Positions 8,325 through 17,569 are shown, counted from the stretch's first letter. The stretch: 61,024 nucleotides of DNA from Enterococcus xiangfangensis (GCF_005405365.1 NZ_BJDX01000012.1:1-61024), one strand, 5' to 3'. The notes: generated by a model not told the origin, from the sequence alone. Program-made: numbers and translations.

Positions 8325-9206
8325 ATGGCAATGATTCAGACGCAGCAGCTGACAAAAATGTATGGAAAACAACGAGGGATCCAAGATGTTACTTTAGCGA
8401 TAGAAGCAGGGGAGATCTTTGGTTTTATTGGTCCGAATGGCGCGGGGAAATCTACGACAATCCGATTATTGTTGGCGATGCTCTTTCCTACGGGAGGAAC
8501 GGCGCAGATTGACGGCAAAGATTGTTTTATGAGAAGTCGAGAGGTCAAGCAGCTGGTGGGGTACACGCCAGCAACGGTCAACTACTATAAGCAGATGACG
8601 GCAGAGGGATTGTTGCGGTATTCAGCGAGTTTTTATCGGAAGGATTGTGTCAATAAAATGACAGAGTTGGCAGAGAGATTGGACTTGGATCTTACAAGAA
8701 AAATCAAGACGCTGTCCAGTGGCAATAAGAAAAAAGTTGGGATTATTCAAGCGTTGCAACATGAACCCAAAGTTTTGATTTTTGATGAGCCAACCAGTGG
8801 ATTGGATCCTTTTATTCAGAATCAATTTTTTGATTTATTGGCAGAGGAAAAAGCAAAAGGCGTAACGGTCCTGTTTTCTTCCCATGTGATGAGTGAAGTC
8901 GAACGAATTTGTGATCGAGTGGCGATCATTCAAAAAGGACAGTTGTTGAAAGTCGAAAAGACGGCGCAATTGATAAGCAGTCGTTTCAAACGAATTTACG
9001 TGAAGTATCGAAAGCTGCCAGATTTTTCTACACTGAATAAAATGGACTTCCAACAAACAGAAAATGCAGCGAGTTTTTTATATGAGGGTGAGTTGCCGTT
9101 TCTTTTATCAAAAATTAATCAGTCGGATCTGCTTGATTTGAAGATCACGGAGCTGTCGCTTGAAGAAGTCGTCCTGCAGTATTATGAAGGGCGGGAAGTG
9201 AAATGA
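8325..9206 (+). CDS. ABC-2 type exporter ATPase
   Basis: This 293-residue ATPase works with the permease encoded next. It has Walker A GPNGAGKST (36-44), signature LSSGNKKKVGIIQAL (from about 130) and Walker B VLIFDEPTSGLDP, then SSHVMSEVERICD. The C-terminal 80 residues are typical of CcmA/BcrA-like ATPases. The start follows TCGAGGTG with normal spacing; an ATG four bases upstream is in the wrong frame. The stop overlaps the permease start by 4 bases. The substrate is unknown; peptide or drug efflux are common roles for such pairs. Confidence 0.88.
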   Translation: MAMIQTQQLTKMYGKQRGIQDVTLAIEAGEIFGFIGPNGAGKSTTIRLLLAMLFPTGGTAQIDGKDCFMRSREVKQLVGYTPATVNYYKQMTAEGLLRYSASFYRKDCVNKMTELAERLDLDLTRKIKTLSSGNKKKVGIIQALQHEPKVLIFDEPTSGLDPFIQNQFFDLLAEEKAKGVTVLFSSHVMSEVERICDRVAIIQKGQLLKVEKTAQLISSRFKRIYVKYRKLPDFSTLNKMDFQQTENAASFLYEGELPFLLSKINQSDLLDLKITELSLEEVVLQYYEGREVK

Positions 9207-10003
9207 CGCTTTTTGTTCAAGAATTGAGGCAAAATTATCGCTCAATGTTGATTTGGCTGGTTGTGCTGATTGCCTGTAATGGATTGTTATTGACCAGCTT
9301 TCAAGCAACGGCAGAATTGGCACAATCAACGGAAGCTTTTTTAGCCCAATATCCGCAAGAATTTATTCAGGCACTGAATTTGGATGTGCTTGAGATGACA
9401 GACGTGTTGCATTTTTATGCTAGTCGCTCGTATTTACTGACCGCTATTTTAGGAAGTGCCTTTGCGGGCATCTTAGGAGCTGCAATGCTCACAAAAGAAG
9501 AAAGCGATCAGACTAGCGAGTTTTTGTTGGCGAAACCAATTAGTAGAAGCAATATACTGATCGAAAAATTTGCCAGCGTCATTGTTTTAGTCACGCTATT
9601 TAATGGAGTATTTGCTATCAGCAATTTTGTTTTACTGCGCCTTGTTCAACTCACAGATTTTAGCATCAGCAGTTTTCTTTGGTTGACGTTAGGGACTTGG
9701 CTTTTGCATCTTTTCTTTGCTTGTGCCGGCTTTTTTATCTCGGGATTCACAGCTTCGATCAAAACGAGTTTATCCCTTGTTTTGGGGAGTATTTTAGTGA
9801 TGTATATTGTTAGTCTAGTACCGGCTTTGCAAGAAAGGTTAGCCTTTTTTCGCTTTTTGACACCATTTAGTTATTTTAATACTAAAGATCTGGTGATTGA
9901 AAGGAAAATTCAAGGCATGTACTTGCTGCTTTTTTTAATCAGTTGTGCAATATTGTTGATCATCACTTGGCAATATTACCGCCGCAAGGATATTAACAGC
10001 TAA
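9203..10003 (+). CDS. ABC-2 type exporter permease
   Basis: This 266-residue membrane protein has about six hydrophobic segments: an N-terminal one (residues 12-32), a large extracytoplasmic loop to about residue 70, then five more. AMLTKEESDQTSEFLLAKPISR is the conserved cytoplasmic loop of ABC-2 permeases of the NosY/BcrB kind. It overlaps the ATPase gene by 4 bases. No dedicated regulator or immunity gene lies beside it, so the substrate cannot be inferred. Confidence 0.83.
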   Translation: MTLFVQELRQNYRSMLIWLVVLIACNGLLLTSFQATAELAQSTEAFLAQYPQEFIQALNLDVLEMTDVLHFYASRSYLLTAILGSAFAGILGAAMLTKEESDQTSEFLLAKPISRSNILIEKFASVIVLVTLFNGVFAISNFVLLRLVQLTDFSISSFLWLTLGTWLLHLFFACAGFFISGFTASIKTSLSLVLGSILVMYIVSLVPALQERLAFFRFLTPFSYFNTKDLVIERKIQGMYLLLFLISCAILLIITWQYYRRKDINS

Positions 10004-10130
10004 AAATACCATGAGCCCTAGAGCAGTAGGGAATTTTCTAGCTATTCTATTTTTAAAAAATAGATAGATAAATATTAAGAAACAAACAACTTGAGGAAAT
10101 CAAAATTGAGTGAAAAAAAATTCAGGATGC

Positions 10131-10175
10131 AAAAGACAAATACAGTAAAATTTGGCTGTGATTTGTCTTTTTTGT
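10131..10175. terminator. Shared terminator between convergent permease and ROK genes
   Basis: AAAAGACAAAT pairs with ATTTGTCTTTT around a 19-base loop, with A and T tracts on the outer sides, so it can act on both strands. Confidence 0.75.
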
Positions 10176-10193
10176 CCTAATAAGTAGTCGTCA

Positions 10194-11183
10194 TTAAGAA
10201 AAATCGGATTTATCGATCTCTTCAATTCCAATTCTTATTAATCCTTTGAGGTAGTTGGACTCAAAATTTTGCGAACTATCTATTAGTGGAAGAGCTGAGT
10301 AATGGAAAATTTTAGATAGTTCGTGCTCAACTGCCAGTTGATTAAACTGGTTTTTCCAATGATCGTTCATAAATAGCAGCACTTTTTGCGGGTCGTGCAT
10401 GGCTAAGACAGATTGGACAGTCTCAAGGATAAGTATATTTATCTCATTTTCACTAACTGGAAATTGCTTTTGTTGTAAATGAGGTAAGTGTTTTATTTCT
10501 CCGCTTAGGTTATTTTGTCCTTTAAAAATTTTATTGTGAATGATTAGCGATGATCCAGGTGGAAAGTTATTGGGAAAATAAATCCCGCAGATGATTTCAG
10601 CATCATTTGGACAAAAGCCAAAGGTAGCAGCATTAATATCATTTTCTACATATGAAGGACACTGAATGAGTGCCTCGATTTTTTCATTTAAGTTGATATC
10701 TTTGAAAGACTCGATATCCATGATTTTTAACGTCTGATCGATCTCAACTCCTGGAATTCCTGTTATCGCAAATGATATTTTGGGGAATTTCTTTTTCAAG
10801 GCTGAAATCGTTTCGAGAAAATCGGCTAAAGTTAGTAGAGCTGTCCTTTTTTCAAAAACAATCTCACCTAGCAAATTACTGACATAAAAAATAATAGTCA
10901 TCTGATCGTCTTTTTCAATAAATTGATTAATAAGAATCAATTTTCTATTTGCGTTAAAGATGTAGGCACTTGCTTGTCTTCCACCCGTTTCTATTGTTTT
11001 ATCTAATTCGATGAGTTGGTTTGCTGCTACAATTTCTGGCAGCAGTTTGTTGATTGTAACGACACTTAATTCGGACTGTTCTGAAAGTTCCTTTTTTGTC
11101 ATCGGCTGAGGATTCATTTTTAATAAATTGATCAATAGTTGTTGGTTGTGTGATTTTATATCTCGTTGGTTAAAAGCTTTCAT
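10194..11183 (-). CDS. ROK-family transcriptional regulator
   Basis: This 329-residue regulator has an N-terminal winged HTH (about residues 10-65, LSEQSELSVVTINKLLPEI) and a sugar-kinase-like ROK domain. The ROK core is degenerate: the usual glycine-rich ATP loop is replaced by YFPNNFPPGSS, SGEIKHL is kept, but the zinc motif CXCGXXGCXE after it is absent (HLQQKQFPVSENE). It should therefore sense a ligand without kinase activity. It is divergent from the MFS operon, and a long symmetric AT-rich operator lies between the two starts, which suggests it represses that operon and itself. The ligand is probably a sugar or sugar derivative. Confidence 0.82.
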   Translation of the reverse strand: MKAFNQRDIKSHNQQLLINLLKMNPQPMTKKELSEQSELSVVTINKLLPEIVAANQLIELDKTIETGGRQASAYIFNANRKLILINQFIEKDDQMTIIFYVSNLLGEIVFEKRTALLTLADFLETISALKKKFPKISFAITGIPGVEIDQTLKIMDIESFKDINLNEKIEALIQCPSYVENDINAATFGFCPNDAEIICGIYFPNNFPPGSSLIIHNKIFKGQNNLSGEIKHLPHLQQKQFPVSENEINILILETVQSVLAMHDPQKVLLFMNDHWKNQFNQLAVEHELSKIFHYSALPLIDSSQNFESNYLKGLIRIGIEEIDKSDFS

Positions 11184-11228
11184 GTTAACTCCTCCTAGTA
11201 TAATAATAGCAGAAAGCCAGTTAGAAAA

Positions 11229-11296
11229 AACACTTTATTAATTTAATTAATAAAGGTATAATCAATCTAGTTAATAAACTTTGTTAATAAAGTGTT
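11229..11296. promoter_or_regulatory. Operator/promoter region of the ROK-MFS divergon
   Basis: A 13-bp inverted repeat, AACACTTTATTAA (11229-11241) and TTAATAAAGTGTT (11284-11296), brackets a -10 TATAAT (11257-11262). Inside it lies a perfect 23-base palindrome at 11233-11255 with arms CTTTATTAATT, which covers the -35 region. Further GTTAATAAA copies follow at 11270 and 11283. This is what a repressor operator overlapping a promoter looks like, and the ROK protein is the obvious candidate to bind it. Confidence 0.7.
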
Positions 11297-11312
11297 GGGA
11301 AAGGAAGACACG

Positions 11313-12458
11313 ATGATCAAAAAAATTGGAATAGTATCGTTATCTTCTGTAACGGGTGCGGCTTCTATCATAGCTTCGGTTATACCTCTTTTAGCGGTGG
11401 CTTATCCAAATCAAAGTTTAACAAGTGTTGAGTCATTGGTTACGATCTCCAGTTTAAGTGCGTTAGTCACAATTTTATTGAATAATTTTATCGTTAGAAA
11501 AATTGGAATCAAGCCTACAATAATTGCTGGTCTCTTTCTTGGTGCTATTTCAGGAATATTGCCATTTTTTGTGAGTAATTATTATCTGTTTCTTTGTTTG
11601 CGAATCATTTTGGGAATAGGTATTGGGTTATATTCACCCCATGCTATCTCATTGATTAGTTTATTTTATAGTGGGAGAGAACGAACAAAACTTTTAGGGA
11701 TTCAAATGGGGATTTCTGCGTTAGGAAATGCGATTTTATTATTCATAGCAGGTTGGCTTGCGAGTTTTGGTTGGCGATGGACGTTTTTTGTCTATAGTTC
11801 GCTGGCTGTAATCGCGTTGCTGATCTTATCTAAAGTCCCTAATGTAACAATTAAAAAAGCAGAAAGTAAAAAAGTAAGACCCTTAAATAAAACAGTCACT
11901 CTATATATAATTTTGTGTTTTCTCACTTTTCTGATTATTTGGGGCGTTCAATTAAAACTTCCCGCATATTTAGTTGAAAATAGTATTTCTTCAAGTAGTA
12001 AATCAGGGATGCTTTTGAGTCTAATGAATATTGCAGGAATGTGTGCGGGGCTAAGTTTTAGTTTTTTCTTTGATCGAATAAAGCGGTTTTTATTACCAAT
12101 AAGCTACATTGGAGCTGCAATCTGTGTTTGGGGTATTTTATTAAGCGCTAATTTTCTGTTTATTTCTCTTTTTAGTATCCTTTTTAATTTTATATATTCG
12201 TTTACTGGACCATCGATAATTTTGAAAGCAAATTCTCTAGCTGAAGAAGATCAAATCATCAAAGTAAACTCGCTGATCTCTTCAACAACGATACTTAGTA
12301 TGTATTTAGCCCCGCTATGTTGGAATTTTTTTACGGGCTTATTTAGTAGAGAAGACAATGTATCTGTTACCTTTAGTTTAATAATTGCTTCATTATTTTT
12401 TATTGGGGTAGTGATTTTTTTAAGCTACTTGTTAAAGAAAGCACCAAAGAAAAATTAA
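11313..12458 (+). CDS. MFS transporter, first gene of ROK-controlled operon
   Basis: This 381-residue protein has about 12 transmembrane helices in two halves and is an MFS member of the CynX/NarK-like kind (RIILGIGIGLYSPHAISLI in helix 4; loop SGRERTKLLG). The substrate is not evident. I start it at ATG 11313, seven bases after AAAGGAAG; an in-frame GTG at 11292 lies inside the operator repeat and has no ribosome-binding site. There is no terminator before the VOC gene 63 bases downstream, so it leads a four-gene transcript. By position it imports or exports the compound handled by those enzymes. Confidence 0.85.
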   Translation: MIKKIGIVSLSSVTGAASIIASVIPLLAVAYPNQSLTSVESLVTISSLSALVTILLNNFIVRKIGIKPTIIAGLFLGAISGILPFFVSNYYLFLCLRIILGIGIGLYSPHAISLISLFYSGRERTKLLGIQMGISALGNAILLFIAGWLASFGWRWTFFVYSSLAVIALLILSKVPNVTIKKAESKKVRPLNKTVTLYIILCFLTFLIIWGVQLKLPAYLVENSISSSSKSGMLLSLMNIAGMCAGLSFSFFFDRIKRFLLPISYIGAAICVWGILLSANFLFISLFSILFNFIYSFTGPSIILKANSLAEEDQIIKVNSLISSTTILSMYLAPLCWNFFTGLFSREDNVSVTFSLIIASLFFIGVVIFLSYLLKKAPKKN

Positions 12459-12521
12459 ACGATACAAACTTTATTCCGGTTATTTTTAATTTAAGAGAAA
12501 AAATATTAAGGAGAAATCACA

Positions 12522-12902
12522 ATGAAAATTGAACACATCGCACTTTGGACAAGAGATATCGAGAAAATGAAGACGTTTTACGAAAAATATTTTAATGTAA
12601 AAAGTACAGAGCTGTATGTTAATCCTAAGACTAAATTTTGTTCTTATTTTCTAATTTTTGAATCTGGTAGTCGTTTGGAATTAACAAGCAAGCCGTTTTT
12701 ATCAGATCGTTCGGTGGATACCGCTGGTTATACCCATTTGGCGATTTCAGTAGGAACTAAAGCAGATGTCGATACCTTTATAAAAACCATTCTTTCGGCT
12801 GGGTATCCTTTGCTAAATGGCCCGCGTACAACAGGAGATGGGTATTATGAAGCAGTCATTCAAGATCCAGAAGGAAATCTAATTGAGATTACAACAGACT
12901 AA
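12522..12902 (+). CDS. VOC family protein (glyoxalase/dioxygenase fold)
   Basis: This 126-residue single-domain VOC protein keeps the four usual metal-ligand positions: His5 (IEHIAL), Glu in SRLELT, His in GYTHLAIS and Glu in GNLIEITTD. It is therefore likely a metal-dependent enzyme (lyase, isomerase, epimerase or dioxygenase), not a drug-binding protein. AAGGAG precedes the ATG. It is the second gene of the ROK-controlled operon, so its substrate is probably the transported compound. The family alone does not give the reaction. Confidence 0.82.
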   Translation: MKIEHIALWTRDIEKMKTFYEKYFNVKSTELYVNPKTKFCSYFLIFESGSRLELTSKPFLSDRSVDTAGYTHLAISVGTKADVDTFIKTILSAGYPLLNGPRTTGDGYYEAVIQDPEGNLIEITTD

Positions 12903-12929
12903 AAGACAGTTAATAGGAGACTTGAAGAA

Positions 12930-13559
12930 ATGAGTAGAGATTTTGATTATGAAAGAATGTTAGCAGGAGAATTATATTGTGCACCAGATATTTCGCCTAA
13001 AAATAGTTCGATGCAAGGGAAAAAATTGGTACAACAAATCAACCAACTCCCTATTGATAAAGTCGATGAAATCATTGATTTAGAGAAAAAGTTATTTGGA
13101 AAAACTGGAGAAACTGTCTATGTCCATCCTCCGTTATATGTGGATTACGGTCGCCATACGGAGGTGGGAAATAATTTTTACGCCAATATGGATTGTGTTT
13201 TTCTAGATGTGAACAAAATCATCATTGGCAACAATGTCATGCTCGGACCGCGAGTATGCCTTTATACAGCCGGACATCCAACTGATGCTGAAATTCGAAA
13301 TAAAGAATTAGAATTTGGGTTATCGATTACAATTGAAGATAATGTGTGGATTGGAGGAAGCGCTCTTATTTTACCAGGGGTAACGGTAGGAGAAAATTCT
13401 ATTGTTGCAGCTGGTTCAGTAGTAACAAAAGACGTTCCAAGAGACACACTCGTTGGCGGGAATCCAGCTAAAATAATTAGAACCTTGGGAGAACTCGATA
13501 GAAAAAAATGGAGTATAGAAGAAAAGAAATATTTTGAGGCTAAAAATAAAGTACTTTAG
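12930..13559 (+). CDS. Sugar O-acetyltransferase (LacA/Maa family)
   Basis: This 209-residue protein has the Maa N-terminal cap (MLAGELYCA, about residues 10-18) followed by left-handed beta-helix hexapeptide repeats and the catalytic His in LYTAGHPTD. Members acetylate galactosides, maltose or related sugars with acetyl-CoA. Length and layout are those of maltose/galactoside acetyltransferases. It is 27 bases after the VOC gene and 15 before the PHP gene, within one operon. Its presence supports a sugar-like substrate for the whole locus. Confidence 0.86.
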   Translation: MSRDFDYERMLAGELYCAPDISPKNSSMQGKKLVQQINQLPIDKVDEIIDLEKKLFGKTGETVYVHPPLYVDYGRHTEVGNNFYANMDCVFLDVNKIIIGNNVMLGPRVCLYTAGHPTDAEIRNKELEFGLSITIEDNVWIGGSALILPGVTVGENSIVAAGSVVTKDVPRDTLVGGNPAKIIRTLGELDRKKWSIEEKKYFEAKNKVL

Positions 13560-13574
13560 AAGGGAGCATGGCTA

Positions 13575-14405
13575 ATGTACGCGGATTATCATGTTCATAG
13601 CGATTATAGTGATGATTCTTGGTATTTAATGGAAGATGTCATTAAAGATGCGATTGAAAAAGGATTAGATGAAATTTGTTTTACTGATCATGTCGATTAT
13701 GGAGTAAAAAATGATTGGCAAGAAGGAGAAACTTATCTAGTTAAGGAAAACAAAGTTGTTCGAAATGTTCACTACCAGCGATACTTTGCTGAAATCCAAC
13801 GATTGACAAAAAAGTATTCCACTCAAATTTCAATTAAAATGGGTTTGGAATTTGGCATGCAGCGGCATACTATTTCAAAATTCCAAAAGCTCTTTGATAC
13901 TTATAACTTTGATTTTATTCTTTTATCTATCCATCAGATCGACGATAAAGAATTTTGGACAGGCGATTTTCAAAAAGGGCGTACGCATGAAGAATGCTAC
14001 GATATTTATTATGATGAACTGTATGAGGTAGTTTCTTCTTATAATGATTATAGTGTTTTGGCCCATATGGATCTTATCAGACGCTATCTAGACAAAGAAA
14101 CAGATGCTTTTTCATATTGTAAAAATAAAATAGAAAAAATCTTAAAAGTTGTAATAGAAAATGGAAGAGGGATCGAAGTAAATACCTCTTCTACGCGGTA
14201 TGAAATTAATGGTTTAACACCATCAGTAGAAATATTGAAGTTGTATTATCAGCTTGGAGGAAAAATAATCACAATTGGCAGTGATAGCCATGAATCGGAT
14301 CATTTGGCATTTCATATCAATGAATCAAAGAAAATTTTAAAAGAAATAGGGTTCACTCATTTTTGTACTTTTGAAAAAATGGAACCGATTTATCATAGAT
14401 TGTAA
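13575..14405 (+). CDS. PHP-domain phosphoesterase, HisJ/histidinol-phosphatase-like
   Basis: This 276-residue PHP enzyme has the metal-binding signatures DYHVHSDYSDDS (start), CFTDHVDYG, GLEFGMQ, a late HMDL motif and GSDSHESDH near the C-terminus. It is closest in layout to HisK-type histidinol-phosphate phosphatases, but no histidine biosynthesis genes are nearby, so it more likely dephosphorylates another compound, perhaps the product of this operon. AGAAGGGAG lies 8 bases before ATG 13575; an ATG at 13569 is in another frame. It is the last gene of the operon. Confidence 0.82.
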   Translation: MYADYHVHSDYSDDSWYLMEDVIKDAIEKGLDEICFTDHVDYGVKNDWQEGETYLVKENKVVRNVHYQRYFAEIQRLTKKYSTQISIKMGLEFGMQRHTISKFQKLFDTYNFDFILLSIHQIDDKEFWTGDFQKGRTHEECYDIYYDELYEVVSSYNDYSVLAHMDLIRRYLDKETDAFSYCKNKIEKILKVVIENGRGIEVNTSSTRYEINGLTPSVEILKLYYQLGGKIITIGSDSHESDHLAFHINESKKILKEIGFTHFCTFEKMEPIYHRL

Positions 14406-14457
14406 ATAACACTAGAGGAACCGTTAGTAAGTAAGTATCACAAATCGAATTATATGC

Positions 14458-14489
14458 AAAAAGTCAGACTTCGATAAGCTGACTTTTTT
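14458..14489 (+). terminator. Terminator of the ROK-controlled operon
   Basis: AAAAAGTCAG pairs with CTGACTTTTT around an 11-base loop and ends in a T run. Confidence 0.85.
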
Positions 14490-14559
14490 GTATGTAATTT
14501 AGTCATCTTGAGTACTCGCAATAATTTTTCTGCTATTTCCAGATAGAAATCTATTAAAA

Positions 14560-14601
14560 GCAAATAGCTTACTAACAAGAAACAATCGGTAAGCTATTTG
14601 C
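14560..14601 (-). terminator. Terminator of the MacB-like gene
   Basis: A perfect 13-bp stem, GCAAATAGCTTAC with GTAAGCTATTTGC, lies 15 bases beyond the stop codon; on the minus strand it is followed by TTTTAATAG. Confidence 0.8.
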
Positions 14602-14615
14602 AGATTTTATGGGAT

Positions 14616-16616
14616 TTAGTCTGCACTCAACGCATCTATTGGATTAAGGGATGCGGCGTGTCGTGAAGGTAGTAATGCAGCGATTAAAGAGATCACCAAA
14701 GCGATTATGAAGGTAGAAAGAACATTAGTAAAACTAATTTGGACGAAACTGTATGCCGCAATTGGCTGCAATACTGCATTTGCGATTGCACCGATCCCAA
14801 AGGCCAAGCCTGTACCTAAAACAGCACTTACGATCCCGATAACCAAAGATTCACTGATAAATAATCTACGAATATCACGCTTGCTTTCACCAAGTGCACG
14901 AAGGATACCGATTTCTTTGGTTCGTGCGCTAACGGACATGTACATTGTTACAATAATCATTAACGCGGAAACAATTAATGAAATACCAGCAATGACAGCT
15001 AGGACTGTCGAAGCTAAACTAACGTATGTTTGGATTGTGTCGATCATACTTGCGATCGAAGAAGAACTATACAAACGTTTATCATCAGCCTTGATTTTGT
15101 TGATCTTTTTATTGACTGCTTTAACATTGTCTAAATGATCGATTTTAACGGCCAATGAGGTTGGTGTTGTGTCGATATTTGCAGCAGACATTGCGTCAGT
15201 AAGTGTGGTCGTATTAATGATGTTGATTCCTTGCATACCGGCACTATTACTACCAATCCCAGCAACTTTTGCTGAAAAAGCAACAGTTACTTTCTTACCT
15301 GAATCATCAAGTGCTGTATAGCTAAGACCAACGGTTTTGCCGATTAAATCTTTATAATTGTCATCAGTAATCTTTTTAGCAACAGCCTCTTTATCAAGGA
15401 TGATTTCACCTTTACTAGGTTTGTGACCCACGTCAATCGATGATTCAGTCGAGGCTTTTGTCCAGTTTGAAAGGGAAGAAATCGTAGCTGATTTTTCACC
15501 ATTTTTCACCATAACATTACTAGCAGTATAACTTTCTTGAACAGAGTTTACATGTTTAAGTTCATTAATTTGATTAATTTGATCGGTACTAAAAGTTGGT
15601 TTTTTAGTTATTGATGAACTTGTTAAAGCCGCTGCCATTGGATTATCATCCCCACCCGGAGTAGGAGCCGCTGTTGTTTTTTTCTGATAGCGAGCAACGG
15701 TAATAACTTGTGGATTAGCCATATCAGTTACTTGCTGATTGATGTAGCCGCTGATCCCATTTCCTAAGCCGGAGAACAGGATGACCGCAAAAAGGCCAAT
15801 CGCCGTTCCAATAACAATTAAAGAGTTTCGCCAAAAGTTAAATTTAAGGTGCTTAATAGCAGTTTTGATACTAACAGACGCTGGTAAGAGCCTCGATTTG
15901 ATTGGTGAGGGTGTCGCTTGTGGCTGATAAGCATCACGAATACGTTTGTTGTCATCGATCTTTCCATCGGATAAGTGGACGATTCGTGTTCCGGTATCCG
16001 CAACTGCTTGCGAGTGGGTTACCGTAATCACTAAACGACCTTCAGCCGCAATCTCATTTAAAATTTGAAGAACTTCTGTAGTATTTTGAGAATCTAAAGC
16101 GCCAGTTGGTTCATCAGCAATAATTACTTTAGGATCACTGGCTAAAGCACGTGCAATGGCAACACGCTGTTTCTGACCACCGGATAATTGATTTGGATAT
16201 TTTTTTGCTTGATCTTGTAATCCAACTCTTTTCAATAAATTTAACGCTCTTTTTTCTCTCTCTTCTTTATTTAGAGTCGTCATATCTAATGAAATCAACA
16301 CATTATCTAAGACACTAAGGTGACTGATTAAGTTATAAGCTTGATAAATATAACCGATTGTGTCGCGACGATATGCATCTAAAGATTTTTCATCTTTGTG
16401 ATCCAGTGGTTTACCATCAACGAGAACTTCTCCCTCAAATTCACGATCAAGGCCGCCGATAATGTTCATTAGCGTCGATTTACCACCACCAGATTCACCG
16501 AGGATGGAAACAAATTCTCCTAATTCAAAATCTAAATCGATTCCTTTTAGGACTGGAAATTCCTCTTTACCTAGAAAATATGATTTATGAATGTTGCTTA
16601 GTTTTAAGAATGACAT
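14616..16616 (-). CDS. MacB-like ABC transporter, fused ATPase-permease
   Basis: This 666-residue protein joins an ATPase domain (Walker A GESGGGKST near residue 39, signature LSGGQKQRVAIARAL, Walker B VIIADEPTGALDS) to a membrane domain with one transmembrane segment near residue 260, a long extracellular domain (about 285-520) and three C-terminal segments. That is the MacB mechanotransducer layout used to expel drugs or peptides or to sense cell-wall antibiotics. MSVSARTKEIGILRALG is the FtsX-type signature loop. The extracellular part is rich in Ser/Thr/Ala. The TetR gene transcribed divergently probably controls it. AGGGG precedes the ATG. Confidence 0.88.
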   Translation of the reverse strand: MSFLKLSNIHKSYFLGKEEFPVLKGIDLDFELGEFVSILGESGGGKSTLMNIIGGLDREFEGEVLVDGKPLDHKDEKSLDAYRRDTIGYIYQAYNLISHLSVLDNVLISLDMTTLNKEEREKRALNLLKRVGLQDQAKKYPNQLSGGQKQRVAIARALASDPKVIIADEPTGALDSQNTTEVLQILNEIAAEGRLVITVTHSQAVADTGTRIVHLSDGKIDDNKRIRDAYQPQATPSPIKSRLLPASVSIKTAIKHLKFNFWRNSLIVIGTAIGLFAVILFSGLGNGISGYINQQVTDMANPQVITVARYQKKTTAAPTPGGDDNPMAAALTSSSITKKPTFSTDQINQINELKHVNSVQESYTASNVMVKNGEKSATISSLSNWTKASTESSIDVGHKPSKGEIILDKEAVAKKITDDNYKDLIGKTVGLSYTALDDSGKKVTVAFSAKVAGIGSNSAGMQGINIINTTTLTDAMSAANIDTTPTSLAVKIDHLDNVKAVNKKINKIKADDKRLYSSSSIASMIDTIQTYVSLASTVLAVIAGISLIVSALMIIVTMYMSVSARTKEIGILRALGESKRDIRRLFISESLVIGIVSAVLGTGLAFGIGAIANAVLQPIAAYSFVQISFTNVLSTFIIALVISLIAALLPSRHAASLNPIDALSAD

Positions 16617-16811
16617 AAAACCCCTCCAAAAAGTTTAATATTAAAAAAAATATTTAATTTATTTATGGGTATGAGCTTACTCCGAGAGAGGACTTTTGTC
16701 AACGAAAAGTTAAATATATTTTTTTATGTTTAATTTTTTTGTGTAATTTCTTATTTTGTGCTAGGATTAAACAAAAGATATCCAAGCTAACTAAACGTAA
16801 GAGGTGAGTTC

Positions 16812-17390
16812 ATGAAACGTGATTTGAAAAAAGAACTTAATCGCAAAAAAATTATTGATGCGGCATATCAATTAATGATCAAAAATGGCATCCAAAAAAC
16901 AAGTGTTAAAGAGGTAAGTGAATTATCAGGAATCTCATTTGTTACAATGTACAAATATTTCAAAAGCAAAGAGGAGTTAGCTGAGGAAGTAGCCCTTCAG
17001 TTCTTTAAAGAAAATTCTCAAGAATTACAAGCAATTGCCGAGGATGAGACGCTTGATTTTCTATTGAAATTTAAAAAATTTGAATTGAGATCTAAACAGC
17101 TTAGGCTAACTTTGACACCAGAAGTTAATGAGGAGTTTATGCGAGCGTTTAGTGAATCTAAAGCTGTTCAAACATATGCTAAAGAATGGAACGATAGATT
17201 TTGGCAATTAATGATTAAGTCAGGTCGGAAGTCAGGTGTGATAAATAGCGATGTCTCAGATGAAGCGATAAGTTTATTTGCTAATATGTTTACAGAATAT
17301 GTTTCTACACATATCAGTGATCCTAAATTAATCCCACAATTTGAGAAATTATTCATGTATGGACTATCAGGTAACCAAAGTAATAGATGA
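16812..17390 (+). CDS. TetR/AcrR family regulator
   Basis: This 192-residue protein has an N-terminal TetR HTH (KKIIDAAYQLMIKNG, then VKEVSELSGISFVTMYKYF, residues 13-45) and a variable helical ligand domain. It is divergent from the MacB-like transporter with a 195-base AT-rich gap containing near-palindromes such as TTAATATT with AATATTTAA at 16635-16656, so it likely represses the transporter. AAGAGGTGAG lies before the ATG. The inducer is unknown. Confidence 0.85.
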   Translation: MKRDLKKELNRKKIIDAAYQLMIKNGIQKTSVKEVSELSGISFVTMYKYFKSKEELAEEVALQFFKENSQELQAIAEDETLDFLLKFKKFELRSKQLRLTLTPEVNEEFMRAFSESKAVQTYAKEWNDRFWQLMIKSGRKSGVINSDVSDEAISLFANMFTEYVSTHISDPKLIPQFEKLFMYGLSGNQSNR

Positions 17391-17569
17391 AATGATTTTA
17401 TTCAAAAAATAGAATGTGTTTGTTAGTAATACTTTCAGATTCATGCTGTATCAGGAGTCCTATTATTTAGGAAAAACAGCAATATGCAAAGATATGCTAT
17501 AGCGTCATATACAGAACTATCTAAGGATAACTATTGTAAACAGATAATGAGTAACGGAGGGTCTAACTG

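Noticed and set aside
14707..15138. 143-residue ORF opposite the MacB-like permease domain
   Set aside because: Antisense shadow of hydrophobic coding sequence; the real gene on the other strand is clear.
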